DNA of 64,000 nt from Anaerolineae bacterium. GTDB lineage: Bacteria > Chloroflexota > Anaerolineae > Aggregatilineales > Phototrophicaceae. Location of the stretch: positions 1 through 64,000 of the forward strand of contig JANWYT010000003.1 of assembly GCA_025055175.1 (NCBI GenBank), read 5' to 3'. The notes below the pieces were generated by a model. It was not told where the DNA came from. It saw nothing but the letters and a program-made list of their open reading frames with translations, and did no database searches. Made by a program: the position numbers and the translations under genes. Shown here piece by piece: positions 50,675-59,381 of this stretch; positions within the stretch are counted from its first letter, which is position 1; every line of letters starts with the position of its first letter.

Positions 50675-51869
50675 GCATACCGTCCTGAGGCAGGCCATTG
50701 AGCCACTCATCGCCGACTATTTGGCGACGGGCGTCCCTGCAGCTGCCATCGAAGTACGGCGCGATAACCAGGTGCTGCTGCGCCATGCCTGGGGACGGAT
50801 CGACGAAGCGAGCGCGCCCTGCACCCTAGACACGCGCTTTGACTTGGCCAGCCTGACCAAGCTGTTCACCACGACGGCGCTCTTGACCCTGGTGGCGCGG
50901 GGACGAGTAGCTCTGGATGATCCGCTGGTGGCTCATGTGCCTGATTTCGGTGGGCCTGCGCGCGGCTACGACGGCGGCGTTGATCCGCACAGCAAGCAAC
51001 CCTTGCCAATGAATGACGCGCTGACGGGCCAAGCGCAAGACCCTCAGCGCGTCACTCTGCGCCATTTGCTGACACACAGCAGTGGCTTGGCTGCCTGGCG
51101 GCCTGTCTACGCAGCAGCTGGCCCGCCTCCTGTCCCACCTGACCAAGTCGATCCTGTGCCGCGCGCTGAACGCTGGCGACGTGGCCTGGCCTTCGTCGTC
51201 AGCGCGCCCTTTGTTGACCCGATTGGCGCGCGGGTGCGCTACAGCGACTTGGGCTTCATGCTGTTGGGCGAAGTCGTGGCGCGCTTGCACGGCGGCGACC
51301 TGAAGCAGGCTATTGCAGAGCTGGTGCTGCGCCCAGCGGGCTTGACCACCATCACCTACAGCCCCATGCAGCATGGCGTTCCGCGCGCCCTGATCGCTCC
51401 GACGGAAGATGACCCTGCTTGGCGTGGAAGGCGCATCTGGGGCGAAGTCCACGACGAAAACGCCTGCGGCCTGGGCGGGGTGGCGGGTCATGCCGGTTTG
51501 TTCGGCGCGCTGCAAGACGTGGCCCAGTTTGGCGAGACTTGGCGCAGCGCTCCGCAGGTCTGGGGCATGTCCACCGACTTGCGCGCTGAGGCTACTAGCC
51601 CTCACATCATCTACGAAGGCGAAGCCCGCGGCTTGGGCTGGCTCATTCGCACGCCAGAGCTGCTCTCTACGGGGCGGCACATGCCCGATGGCGCGCATGG
51701 CCACACCGGCTTCACGGGGACTTCGCTCTGGATCGATCCCTTCCACCGCTTGACTGTCGTCATCCTGACCAATAGCGTCTACGTAGGTCGCCACATCTTT
51801 GATCCGCGCCCGCTGCGGCAGGCCGTGCATGAGGCCATCTATGAAGCGCTCGGCTTGGCTGCATCATGA
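50667..51869 (+). CDS. amiE: Beta-lactamase-fold serine hydrolase, AmiE/YbbE-like
   Basis: A 400-residue serine hydrolase. The nucleophile motif S-x-x-K is SLTK (62-65, in FDLASLTKLFTTTALL); RYSDLGFMLLGEVVARL carries the Tyr block (Y-S-D rather than Y-S-N) and HGHTGFTGTSLWIDP the third block (H-T-G). In B. subtilis the equivalent neighbour AmiE removes the peptide from MurNAc-peptides; that role is inferred from context here, because the beta-lactamase family is broad. No signal peptide. The ATG at 50667 lies inside the end of namZ (8-base overlap). anmK follows after 16 bases. Confidence 0.83.
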   Translation: MTEHTVLRQAIEPLIADYLATGVPAAAIEVRRDNQVLLRHAWGRIDEASAPCTLDTRFDLASLTKLFTTTALLTLVARGRVALDDPLVAHVPDFGGPARGYDGGVDPHSKQPLPMNDALTGQAQDPQRVTLRHLLTHSSGLAAWRPVYAAAGPPPVPPDQVDPVPRAERWRRGLAFVVSAPFVDPIGARVRYSDLGFMLLGEVVARLHGGDLKQAIAELVLRPAGLTTITYSPMQHGVPRALIAPTEDDPAWRGRRIWGEVHDENACGLGGVAGHAGLFGALQDVAQFGETWRSAPQVWGMSTDLRAEATSPHIIYEGEARGLGWLIRTPELLSTGRHMPDGAHGHTGFTGTSLWIDPFHRLTVVILTNSVYVGRHIFDPRPLRQAVHEAIYEALGLAAS

Positions 51870-51885
51870 CTGAGGAGAGTGGAAC

Positions 51886-53064
51886 ATGAAGATCATCGGG
51901 CTGATGAGCGGCACGAGCGCTGACGGTGTGGACGCAGCCTTGTGCGAGGTGGAAGGCGCGCCGCCACGTTTGCAGGCGCGCCTTCTGCATGCCGCCACCC
52001 ATCCATACGACGAGGCGATGCGCGCGCGCATTCTGGCCTGCTGCCAAGTAGAGACCAGCAGCGTGCAGGCGATCTGTACTCTCAATGTCGATTTAGCCAA
52101 GACCTTCGTGCAGGCTATCTTCACTCTGTTGGACGAAGCCGAAGTGCTGCCCGCTGAGGTGGATTTGATCGCCTCGCATGGCCAGACAATTTGGCACAAC
52201 GTCGATTCTCAGGGTCAGGTAACAGCCACGCTGCAAATCGGCGAAGCCAGCCTGATCGCCGAGTGGACGGGGATCACCACCCTGCACAACTTCCGCGCGC
52301 GCGACGTGGCTGCTGGTGGGCAAGGTGCGCCGCTGACGGGCTACGTTGATTGGGTGCTGCTGCGCCACGAGACGCGCTGGCGAGCTATCCAGAACATCGG
52401 CGGCATGGGCAACGTCAGCTTCTTAGCGCCGCTCAGCCAGACCGACGCCGAGCCTCTGGCCTTTGATACAGGGCCGGGCAACGCCCTGCTAGATGCGGCT
52501 GTCGCTTTCATGACCGAAGGCGCATTGCATTACGACGAGGGTGGGGCTTGGGCCGCCGAAGGCCAAATCGACGAGGCCTGGTTGACCGAGCTGCTGGCGC
52601 ATCCTTACTACGCTCAGAAGCCCCCCAAGACGACGGGTCGCGAGACCTTCGGGGTGGCGCTGGCAGTGCGCCTAGTGGCGCAGGGTCGGGAGCGCGGCCT
52701 CAGCGACGCCGACATCCTGGCCACGCTGACCGCCCTCACCGCTGCGAGCATTGCCGACGCCTATCGGCGTTTCGCCCCTGGCCCGATCGATGAGATCGTC
52801 ATTGGCGGCGGTGGCGCGCACAACCTCACCTTGCTGCGCCTGATCGAACGCTACAGCGGCGGGCGCGTGCTGAGCCACGAAGACATTGGCCTGTCCAGCG
52901 ACTTCAAAGAAGCGCTGGCCTTCGCCGTGCTAGGCCACGAGACCTGGCACAATCGTCCCGCCAGCCTGCCCAGCCTGACTGGCGCCGAACACGCCTGCGT
53001 CCTGGGCCAGATCACCCCTGGCGCCAACTATGCGGCTCTGCTACGCAAGACCTTTCTGAGATGA
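51886..53064 (+). CDS. anmK: Anhydro-N-acetylmuramic acid kinase
   Basis: Opens the 1,6-anhydro bond of anhMurNAc and phosphorylates it to MurNAc-6-phosphate. The 392-residue protein has the diagnostic MKIIGLMSGTSADGVDAAL start, DLIASHGQTIWHN, GEASLIAEWTGITTLHNFRARDVAAGGQGAPL, NIGGMGNVSFL, FDTGPGNALLDA, PKTTGRETFG and IGGGGAHNLTLLRLI. GAGGAGAGTGGAAC precedes the ATG. Its presence implies that anhydro-muropeptides, products of lytic transglycosylases, are recycled. Followed by a second sugar kinase. Confidence 0.96.
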   Translation: MKIIGLMSGTSADGVDAALCEVEGAPPRLQARLLHAATHPYDEAMRARILACCQVETSSVQAICTLNVDLAKTFVQAIFTLLDEAEVLPAEVDLIASHGQTIWHNVDSQGQVTATLQIGEASLIAEWTGITTLHNFRARDVAAGGQGAPLTGYVDWVLLRHETRWRAIQNIGGMGNVSFLAPLSQTDAEPLAFDTGPGNALLDAAVAFMTEGALHYDEGGAWAAEGQIDEAWLTELLAHPYYAQKPPKTTGRETFGVALAVRLVAQGRERGLSDADILATLTALTAASIADAYRRFAPGPIDEIVIGGGGAHNLTLLRLIERYSGGRVLSHEDIGLSSDFKEALAFAVLGHETWHNRPASLPSLTGAEHACVLGQITPGANYAALLRKTFLR

Positions 53065-53172
53065 ACGGTTGCAACGCTCGGCACTATGGTGATAATGAGA
53101 CTCATTGGCCAACAACCAGGAAAGATGGTTGGTTCTTGTCCACCAGCCCACTTACAACCTTCCCAGAGCGAC

Positions 53173-54099
53173 ATGATCCCCGACTCGGTTTCCTCCTTTT
53201 ACCTGGGCCTGGATGGCGGCGGCAGCATGCTGCGAGCTATGCTGGCCGATTGCACGCTGAAGCCCATTCGCCAAATCCGCCATCCGCGCTCCGTCAACCT
53301 GGCCACCCTGGGCTACGACGAGGTGCGCGCCCGCCTGTTCGCTGCTCTGGACGACGTTCTGCAAAGTCAGGAGGTGGCCCAGGTGCGCGCCTGCTGCGTT
53401 GGTCTGGCCGGCGCGGAGCAGCACCTGGATTGGCTGAGAGCTGTTCTGGGCGAACGCCTGCCCAACGTTCCCGTCGTCGCAGTCAACGATGGCGAAATTG
53501 CCCTGGTGGGGGCGCACGGACGACGCGAGGGCGCGTTGATATTGGCTGGCACAGGCAGCATAGGTTACGCCATCACGCCTCAGGGCGACTCGTACTTCGT
53601 GGGCGGCTGGGGCTATCTGCTAGATGACGAAGGCAGCGGCTTCTGGTTGGGCAAACAAGCCTTGCGTCTCTTGGCTCGGTGTGCCGACGAAGGCCGCCTG
53701 GACGTGCGCACCGAACGAATCATGCAAACGATGGGTATTCAGGCAGCGCGCCAGCTCATCTCTTGGGCTTACGATGAACATCCTTTCACGGCGCGCAAGA
53801 TCGCCAGCCTAGCAGTCCTGGTGCTGGAACTCGCACAGGCGGGTGACCAGTGGGCGACTCAGGTCGTTGAAGCAGCGGCCCAGTCCCTGCTGAAGATGGC
53901 TGATAACCTGGCGACGCGCTGGCCAGGCCAGGCCATGCCCATTGCGCTGGTTGGTGGTCTGCTGGAACACGACACGCTGCTGCGCCAGCGCCTCTTGGAA
54001 CTGTTGCACCAACGCGACTACACTATCCGCGAAGCGCCACTCCATTCTCCGCTGGAGGGGGCAGTCTGGTTAGCACGCCATCTCTATCCCTGCAAGTGA
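53173..54099 (+). CDS. BadF/BadG-family sugar kinase, MurK/NagK-like
   Basis: A 308-residue ASKHA-fold kinase. Phosphate loops: FYLGLDGGGSMLRAMLADC, VVAVNDGEIALVGA, LILAGTGSIGYAI, GGWGYLLDDEGSGFWLGKQAL, and the adenosine segment IALVGGLLEHDTLL. Relatives phosphorylate GlcNAc and/or MurNAc at C6 (Clostridium MurK) . In this cluster it would capture the GlcNAc released by NagZ and MurNAc released by NamZ. The start is uncertain: ATG 53173 fits the family N-terminus, ATG 53125 has a better AGGAAAG site and would add 16 residues. It ends five bases before the murQ ATG. Confidence 0.85.
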   Translation: MIPDSVSSFYLGLDGGGSMLRAMLADCTLKPIRQIRHPRSVNLATLGYDEVRARLFAALDDVLQSQEVAQVRACCVGLAGAEQHLDWLRAVLGERLPNVPVVAVNDGEIALVGAHGRREGALILAGTGSIGYAITPQGDSYFVGGWGYLLDDEGSGFWLGKQALRLLARCADEGRLDVRTERIMQTMGIQAARQLISWAYDEHPFTARKIASLAVLVLELAQAGDQWATQVVEAAAQSLLKMADNLATRWPGQAMPIALVGGLLEHDTLLRQRLLELLHQRDYTIREAPLHSPLEGAVWLARHLYPCK

Positions 54100-54104
54100 G
54101 GCCT

Positions 54105-54989
54105 ATGAATAGCACCGAATCTCAGAACCCCCATTCTCTGCACCTGGATCAGATGTCCATTTTGGAAGCCGCGCGAGCCATGAACGCCGTCGATCAGACC
54201 GTAGCTCTGGCCGTGCAGCAGGCCATTCCACAGATTGTCCAGGCGGTGGAGGCTATCGTCGCGACCTTCCGACGGGGCGGACGTTTGATCTACCAGGGCG
54301 CTGGCACTAGCGGACGCCTGGGAGTGCTGGACGCTGTCGAGTGCGTCCCAACCTTCGGCGTGTCTTATGAAATGGTGCAGGGCCTGCTGGCTGGCGGTCT
54401 GAGCGCCATGTTCTCTGCTGTAGAAGGCGCAGAAGACGATCCTGAACTGGCCGTGACCGATTTGAAAGCTATTGGTTTCAGCGCCGATGATGTGCTGGTG
54501 GGGATTGCCGCCAGCGGCAAGACGCCCTACGTCCTGGGTGGAATCGCTTATGCGCGTCAGCTCGGCGCGCGCACAGTTGGCCTGGCCTGCAACCAACCCA
54601 GTCCCCTGCTGGAACAGTGCGACATCCCTGTTGCCCTGTTGACAGGGCCGGAGTTCATCACGGGCAGCACGCGCCTCAAGGCTGGCACAGCCCAGAAGAT
54701 GACGCTCAACATGCTCAGCACGCTCAGCATGGCCCAAATAGGCAAGGTCTATGGCAACCTGATGGTCGACGTGTCCATCACCAATCAGAAGCTACGCGAA
54801 CGCGGTGAGCGGATCATCATGCAGCTTGCCCAGGTGAGCCGAGAGGAAGCCGCGCGCGCGCTGGACGCTGCAGCGCAGCAGGTCAAGGTGGCTATCGTCA
54901 TGCTCCGACGCGGCGTAGACGCGGCTCAGGCGCGTCGGCTCTTGGAGGAAGCGGAAGGCTATCTGCGCCGCGTCATCGGGGACGTGTAG
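54105..54989 (+). CDS. murQ: N-acetylmuramic acid 6-phosphate etherase
   Basis: Converts MurNAc-6-phosphate to GlcNAc-6-phosphate and lactate. The 294-residue SIS protein has the signatures IYQGAGTSGRLGVLDAVECVPTFG, GAEDDPELA, VGIAASGKTPYVLGGIAYAR, LLTGPEFITGSTRLKAGTAQKMTLNMLST and GKVYGNLMVDV. ATG 54105 is preceded by GTGAGGCCT, which also contains the kinase stop; a GTG at 54096 is less likely. Last gene of the cluster: it accepts the product of both AnmK and the BadF-type kinase. Its stop abuts the convergent phosphoesterase stop without a gap. Confidence 0.96.
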   Translation: MNSTESQNPHSLHLDQMSILEAARAMNAVDQTVALAVQQAIPQIVQAVEAIVATFRRGGRLIYQGAGTSGRLGVLDAVECVPTFGVSYEMVQGLLAGGLSAMFSAVEGAEDDPELAVTDLKAIGFSADDVLVGIAASGKTPYVLGGIAYARQLGARTVGLACNQPSPLLEQCDIPVALLTGPEFITGSTRLKAGTAQKMTLNMLSTLSMAQIGKVYGNLMVDVSITNQKLRERGERIIMQLAQVSREEAARALDAAAQQVKVAIVMLRRGVDAAQARRLLEEAEGYLRRVIGDV

Positions 54990-55718
54990 TTAGCCACGTC
55001 CGTCGCGCAGCATCTGAGCGAACTCGTGAGGCATATCGGTGGCTTCGATGGCCTGAGCGGCGCGCTCCACGTCGTATGGCACACGGATGAACTGTACCTC
55101 TAAAGTCGTGCCTTCGGCGCTGAGGACGACGTAGCAGGCCTGAGGATTGTCGTCTTTGGGCTTGCCCACGCTGCCGGCATTGACCACGTGCCGTCCGCTG
55201 GGCAGCACCTTGTGGTAGGGTAGATGAGTATGCCCGCACACCAAAACATCGACCCCTGCTTCATCTAGCAAGCGTTCGAAGCTGGCGTCGCTACGATCAG
55301 CGTACAAGTATTCGTTGACCTTGCGTGGACTGCCATGCACCAGCAACACCTGCAAGCCATCCAACTGGACAGGGATCGTCATAGGTAGACTGCGCAAATA
55401 GGCCTTGTGATCGGCTAGAGTGTGGCGGTTCGTCCAAGCAATGGAACGCTCGCCCAGAGCCTGCGCTTCTGGCGTTCGATAGGCGCAGCCGCAATCGTCG
55501 CTGTCGTGGCCCACGCCCTGATCGTAGTTACCCATCAGAGTAGGGATGGCGCGCTCGCGAATGATCTGCACAACTTCGTTAGGGAACGTGCCATAGCCCA
55601 CCAGGTCACCCAGACAATATAGGTTATTCAGGTTGCGCGCTTCCATATCGGCCAGCACTGCTTCTAGGGCGGGCAGATTGCCGTGAATATCGCCAAAAAT
55701 GGTGATGGATTGGCCCAT
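54990..55718 (-). CDS. Metallophosphoesterase, YfcE-like
   Basis: A 242-residue calcineurin-like phosphoesterase with ITIFGDIHGNLPALEAVL, YCLGDLVGYGTFPNEVV, TLMGNYDQGVG, LLVHGSPRKVNEYL, VCGHTHLPYHKVL and HVVNAGSVGKPKDDN: the complete GD-GD-GN(Y)D-H-GHTH set. Same subfamily as 42244 but only moderately alike. GCAGGAGTTCGAAAC precedes the ATG. It lies tail to tail with murQ. An 9-base inverted repeat is found 59 bases upstream of its start. Substrate unknown. Confidence 0.9.
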   Translation of the reverse strand: MGQSITIFGDIHGNLPALEAVLADMEARNLNNLYCLGDLVGYGTFPNEVVQIIRERAIPTLMGNYDQGVGHDSDDCGCAYRTPEAQALGERSIAWTNRHTLADHKAYLRSLPMTIPVQLDGLQVLLVHGSPRKVNEYLYADRSDASFERLLDEAGVDVLVCGHTHLPYHKVLPSGRHVVNAGSVGKPKDDNPQACYVVLSAEGTTLEVQFIRVPYDVERAAQAIEATDMPHEFAQMLRDGRG

Positions 55719-55776
55719 GTTTCGAACTCCTGCTCAAGCGTTGGTCATCCTAAACAAAAGTTTAACCCATCGATGG

Positions 55777-55797
55777 TCATCGTTATATTAACGATGA
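55777..55797. promoter_or_regulatory. Inverted repeat upstream of the phosphoesterase gene
   Basis: TCATCGTTA (55777-55785), TAT, TAACGATGA (55789-55797): nine matched pairs with a 3-base spacer, in an AT-rich patch of an otherwise GC-rich region. Spacing fits a dimeric repressor site about 59 bases before the ATG at 55718. The rest of the 249 bases between 55719 and 55967 shows nothing I can support. Confidence 0.5.
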
Positions 55798-55967
55798 TCG
55801 ACTCTCAATTAAGCCTGCATGAAAACGCTGAACCGACGCTTCGACGATGAATGGGTTGCTGGCCGCGAGCTGACCTTCGACGTACAGCTCTGCTCGGAAC
55901 TCTTATCTCCCGCCTTTCCCTTTGGGGTCGGAGACTTTAGAGGGGAGGGCCAAAAAGTTACAAGCCT

Positions 55968-56165
55968 TCAAGTGTCTGTTTTAGGCCGACCTAGCCAGCG
56001 CGCCAGCGCCAGGACGAGGCCTAGCAGGGCGAAGCCCATTGCGGCGCTACACACGCTCAGCACAAATTCGGCGCTATCGCGCGGGACGAGCAGTGCGCTC
56101 ACTAGCCCGCAGCCCCCCAGGAAGAAGGCCACCTGCAAAAAGCCGCGCAGCCCGTCGCGACTCAT
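55968..56165 (-). CDS. Small two-helix membrane protein at the end of the ABC operon
   Basis: A 65-residue protein with two hydrophobic helices (FLQVAFFLGGCGLVSALLV and FVLSVCSAAMGFALLGLVLALA) and positively charged ends (MSRDGLRG, RWLGRPKTD). Its ATG overlaps the stop of the second ABC ATPase as ATGA, which is strong evidence that it is real and translated with the transporter. No family recognised. It could be a small regulatory subunit of the transporter or an unrelated passenger. Confidence 0.65.
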   Translation of the reverse strand: MSRDGLRGFLQVAFFLGGCGLVSALLVPRDSAEFVLSVCSAAMGFALLGLVLALARWLGRPKTDT

Positions 56166-57181
56166 CCGCCCGCCTGCTCATCGATGTAAGGGCGGAGCTG
56201 ACCCTGCTGCACAGGGATACAGGCTACCTGCTGTGCGAAGCCCTCGGCGACGTCTAGATGTGGCACATGGACATCACACACCCTCCCAACGTAGAAAGGA
56301 CAGCGCGGGTGGAAAGCGCAGCCTGGCGGAATGGCCGTCAAGCGCGGGATATCGTCGCTGCGCAGACGCATGGGTTGTTTGCGGCGCGTCACGTCAGGAT
56401 CGGCTTCTGGCACGGCCTGCAGCAAAGCGCGCGTGTAGGGGTGAGCGGGCTGGCCGATCACGTGCGGCGTCGGGCCAAGCTCTACCACGCGGCCCAGATA
56501 CATGACGCCGATCCGTCCTCGCCAGGCGAAATACTTGGCCAGAGCCAGATCGTGAGTGATGAAGACGATGGCCATGCCGAATTCATCGCGCAGGCGGTGC
56601 AGCATCTTCAGAATGCCGATGCGGATGCTCACATCGACCATGCTCACTGCTTCGTCGGCTACGATCAAGCGCGGTTGCACCGTGAGAGTGCGGGCAATGC
56701 TCACGCGCTGGCGCTGGCCACCGCTGAGCTGGTGCGGATACTTGTTGACGATGTCGCCCGGCGGCGTCAGGTCGACCATCGTCAATAGCTCCCAAATGCG
56801 GCGGCGCAGCTCGGCGCGCGACTTCACCAGTTTGTGGCGCAGCAGCGGGAAGGACAGGATTTGTTCGATGGTATGGGCTGGATTGAGGCTAGCGAAGGGG
56901 TCTTGATGGACGATCTGATAATCGCGGCGCAGTTGAGCCTGTTCTGCGCGGCGGTAGGCGCTGCGCGGCTTGCCCTGGATCAGCACCTCGCCGGCGCTGG
57001 CCTCCAGTAGGCCGACGATGATCTTGCCCGTGGTTGTCTTGCCACAGCCCGACTCGCCCACCAGGCACAGAATCTCGTTGGGCTGGACGCTGAGGTTGAC
57101 GTCTTGCAAGACGGGGATCGTCTGCCTGTCTTTGACGAAGGTGCGGTAGACGCCGCGCAGTTCAACCAGAGGGGTCGTCAT
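56162..57181 (-). CDS. Oligopeptide-type ABC transporter ATPase (DppF/OppF-like)
   Basis: A 339-residue ATPase. Walker A GESGCGKTTTGKIIVGLL, Q-loop HQDPFASLNP, signature HQLSGGQRQRVSIARTL, Walker B RLIVADEAVSMVDVS, switch His in FITHDL. The C-terminal oligopeptide-ABC extension has RLTAIPPGCAFHPRCPF with the Cys pattern. ATG 57181 overlaps the stop of the preceding ATPase gene as ATGA; the longer frame is not family-like. Pairs with the 57178-58194 ATPase to power import. Confidence 0.93.
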   Translation of the reverse strand: MTTPLVELRGVYRTFVKDRQTIPVLQDVNLSVQPNEILCLVGESGCGKTTTGKIIVGLLEASAGEVLIQGKPRSAYRRAEQAQLRRDYQIVHQDPFASLNPAHTIEQILSFPLLRHKLVKSRAELRRRIWELLTMVDLTPPGDIVNKYPHQLSGGQRQRVSIARTLTVQPRLIVADEAVSMVDVSIRIGILKMLHRLRDEFGMAIVFITHDLALAKYFAWRGRIGVMYLGRVVELGPTPHVIGQPAHPYTRALLQAVPEADPDVTRRKQPMRLRSDDIPRLTAIPPGCAFHPRCPFYVGRVCDVHVPHLDVAEGFAQQVACIPVQQGQLRPYIDEQAGG

Positions 57182-58194
57182 TGGCGCATGATCTTTCGTT
57201 GGGCGGCCAAGACGCGCTCGCTCTCTGTGCAGGCCACCAGGTGACATGCGGCGTCGTGGGTGGGCCGCAGCGGCGGCGGAGTGGTGTGGCAGCTTGCGAC
57301 GGCAAAGGCGCAACGCTCATGAAACTTGCAGCCCGGCGGCGGCATAATCAGGTCGGGCGGACTGCCAGGAATGCTGTGCAGCTCCTCCGCGCCAGCGCTC
57401 AGGCGCGGCGCAGCGTCCAGCAGGGCTAGGGTGTAGGCGTGGCGTGGCCGATAGAAAATTTCCTCCACTGGGCCAATCTCCACTATTTCGCCGGCGTACA
57501 TAGTGGCGATCCGATCCGCAATTTCGGCGGCGACCGCCAGATCGTGGCTGATGAACAAGACGCTGAAGTTCAGCTCGCGGCGCAGTTCTTTCAACACGTC
57601 CAGAATGCTGCGCTGTGTCAGAATATCGACTGCCGTCGTCGGCTCGTCCATGATGACGATTTGCGGACGCAACAGCAGGCTGATGGCCAGCAGGACGCGC
57701 TGGCGCATACCTCCGCTCAGCTCATGAGGATAGCTGTTGAAGACGCGTTGAGGATCGAGCCGCACCTTCTCCAAGAGGTCGAGCGCCTGCTTGCGGGCGT
57801 CTTCGCGCGGGATACCATGCGCCGCTGCCGTGTCGTAGATCATGTCGCTGATGCGGATGACGGGATTGAGCGAGTTGAGCGCCCCCTGGAAGACCATCGA
57901 ACATTCTGACCAGAGCCAGCGGCGATGTTCTTGCTTGTTCAGCTTCAGCACGTCAATCTGCTGGCCGTCGCGGCGGGTGTAGATCATCGTGCCGCTGTCG
58001 ATCTGACCTGTCTTGGGCAGGGTGCGGATGAGGGCTAAATTGAGCGTAGACTTGCCGCAGCCCGATTCGCCGATGAAAGCCAGCGTCTCGCCTGCGTGCA
58101 GCTCAAACGACACGTTGCTCACGGCTCGTACGCGCCCTCGGCGCGCCAAATAGCTCACAGATAGGTTGCGCACGCTGAGGATGACCTCGCTCAT
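57178..58194 (-). CDS. Oligopeptide-type ABC transporter ATPase (DppD/OppD-like)
   Basis: A 338-residue ATPase with Walker A FIGESGCGKSTLNLALI, signature HELSGGMRQRVLLAISLL, Walker B QIVIMDEPTTAVDI and switch LFISHDL. The C-terminal extension includes SIPGSPPDLIMPPPGCKFHERCAF, with the cysteines found in OppD/DppD (an iron-sulfur-binding region in some members). GAGGAGCGGCCT precedes ATG 58194. Starts and stops overlap both neighbours by 4 bases (ATGA), so the transporter genes are translationally chained. Confidence 0.94.
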   Translation of the reverse strand: MSEVILSVRNLSVSYLARRGRVRAVSNVSFELHAGETLAFIGESGCGKSTLNLALIRTLPKTGQIDSGTMIYTRRDGQQIDVLKLNKQEHRRWLWSECSMVFQGALNSLNPVIRISDMIYDTAAAHGIPREDARKQALDLLEKVRLDPQRVFNSYPHELSGGMRQRVLLAISLLLRPQIVIMDEPTTAVDILTQRSILDVLKELRRELNFSVLFISHDLAVAAEIADRIATMYAGEIVEIGPVEEIFYRPRHAYTLALLDAAPRLSAGAEELHSIPGSPPDLIMPPPGCKFHERCAFAVASCHTTPPPLRPTHDAACHLVACTESERVLAAQRKIMRQ

Positions 58195-59378
58195 AGGCCG
58201 CTCCTCAGGCGGGGATTGAAGACTTCCTCTAGCGAGCGGGTGAACAGCACTAGCGATAGTTGGAACAAAGCGATAGCCACAATGGGCGCGAGCAGCATTC
58301 CGGCGGCTTGCGGTTGGAACAAGACGCCCTGTTGTCTTCCAGTGAAGATCATCACGCCCCAATCGGGTTCGCTGAGCGGCACAAGGCCCAAGAAAACTAG
58401 GCCGACAATACTGTACATGGCCACGCGGATCGTGAAGATGAGGTTGACCGCGATATAGCTAATCATGTTGGGGAAGACCTCGCGGCTGATGATGTGCCAC
58501 ACCCCCAGGTCGAGCGCGACCGCTGCTTCTACGTAGTCGCGTTCGCGCAGGCTGAAGACTTGAGCGCGCACAGCGCGCATGAGCGTGGGCCAATTCAGTA
58601 CGCCGAAGAGCAAGGCCAGCAGAAAGTCGCTGTCCAAGTTGACCAGGCTGGCCAGCACCAGCAGCAGCGGGAACGAAGGAATAGTGAGGATGAAGTTGGC
58701 CGCGTTGCTAATCAGCGAGTCGACGACGCCGCCCAGCAGCGCAGCCAGCGATCCCAGCACGACGGCGATCACCGTTGCGATCAGGCCAGCCTGAATAGAG
58801 GTGAGGATGAGGCGCTGGCCGCCATGCACCATGTGCGAAAGTACGTCACGCCCCTTCCAATCTAGGCCTAGCGGATGTTCGTAGCTGGGCGGGGCGATGA
58901 GCGAGCGCGCTCCTGGCTGCCGCCGATCCAGGCGTGCCGCGCCTTCATATTCGATAAACAGCGGCCCAAAGACGGTCACGACCACGAAGAACATGATCCC
59001 CAAGAAGCCCAGGAAGCCCGCGCGGTTGCGCGTGAGGGCGCGCCATGAGGTGCGAATGCCGCGCCCCAAGTTGGCCAATTGGCGCTGCAGCTGTTCGACG
59101 CGCGTCTCTTCAAAATTGACTTCCTCTAGGGCTGCGCGGCTGGTGAAGGGGTCTTGGCGATTGACGTAGGCATAGCTGAGGACGACGGCATAGCTCATCA
59201 GGATCGTGGGCAGGCCGCCCAAGAAGCCGCAGGCGAAGCCGCTGAGCAGGCAGGCCAAGAAGCCGCCCACCCCCGCCCGCCACTGGCGGTAATACAATCC
59301 GGCGCCCAGCGGCACGAGGCCGCACAGCGCTCCGATGAAAAAGCCCTGGGGGCTGGCGATGGTCGTTAGTCCAAACAC
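58191..59378 (-). CDS. Oligopeptide-type ABC permease (DppC-like) with N-terminal membrane extension
   Basis: A 395-residue permease, longer than the ~300 of DppC/OppC. The first ~95 residues carry two or three extra hydrophobic helices (FFIGALCGLVPLGAGLYY; VGGFLACLLSGFACGFLGGL; LMSYAVVLSYAYV), followed by a charged helix (EETRVEQLQRQLANLGR) before the normal core. The core has WRALTRNRAGFLGFLGI, HPLGLDWKGRDVLSHMV and the EAA-like loop YVEAAVALDLGVWHIISREVFPN. Starts four bases after the dppB stop. Confidence 0.92.
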   Translation of the reverse strand: MFGLTTIASPQGFFIGALCGLVPLGAGLYYRQWRAGVGGFLACLLSGFACGFLGGLPTILMSYAVVLSYAYVNRQDPFTSRAALEEVNFEETRVEQLQRQLANLGRGIRTSWRALTRNRAGFLGFLGIMFFVVVTVFGPLFIEYEGAARLDRRQPGARSLIAPPSYEHPLGLDWKGRDVLSHMVHGGQRLILTSIQAGLIATVIAVVLGSLAALLGGVVDSLISNAANFILTIPSFPLLLVLASLVNLDSDFLLALLFGVLNWPTLMRAVRAQVFSLRERDYVEAAVALDLGVWHIISREVFPNMISYIAVNLIFTIRVAMYSIVGLVFLGLVPLSEPDWGVMIFTGRQQGVLFQPQAAGMLLAPIVAIALFQLSLVLFTRSLEEVFNPRLRSGL

Positions 59379-59381
59379 AGC

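Noticed and set aside
55819..56505. Plus-strand open frame of 228 codons
   Set aside because: It runs antisense over the end of the DppF-like ATPase and the small membrane gene; its product is Arg/Ser-rich with no recognisable domain.
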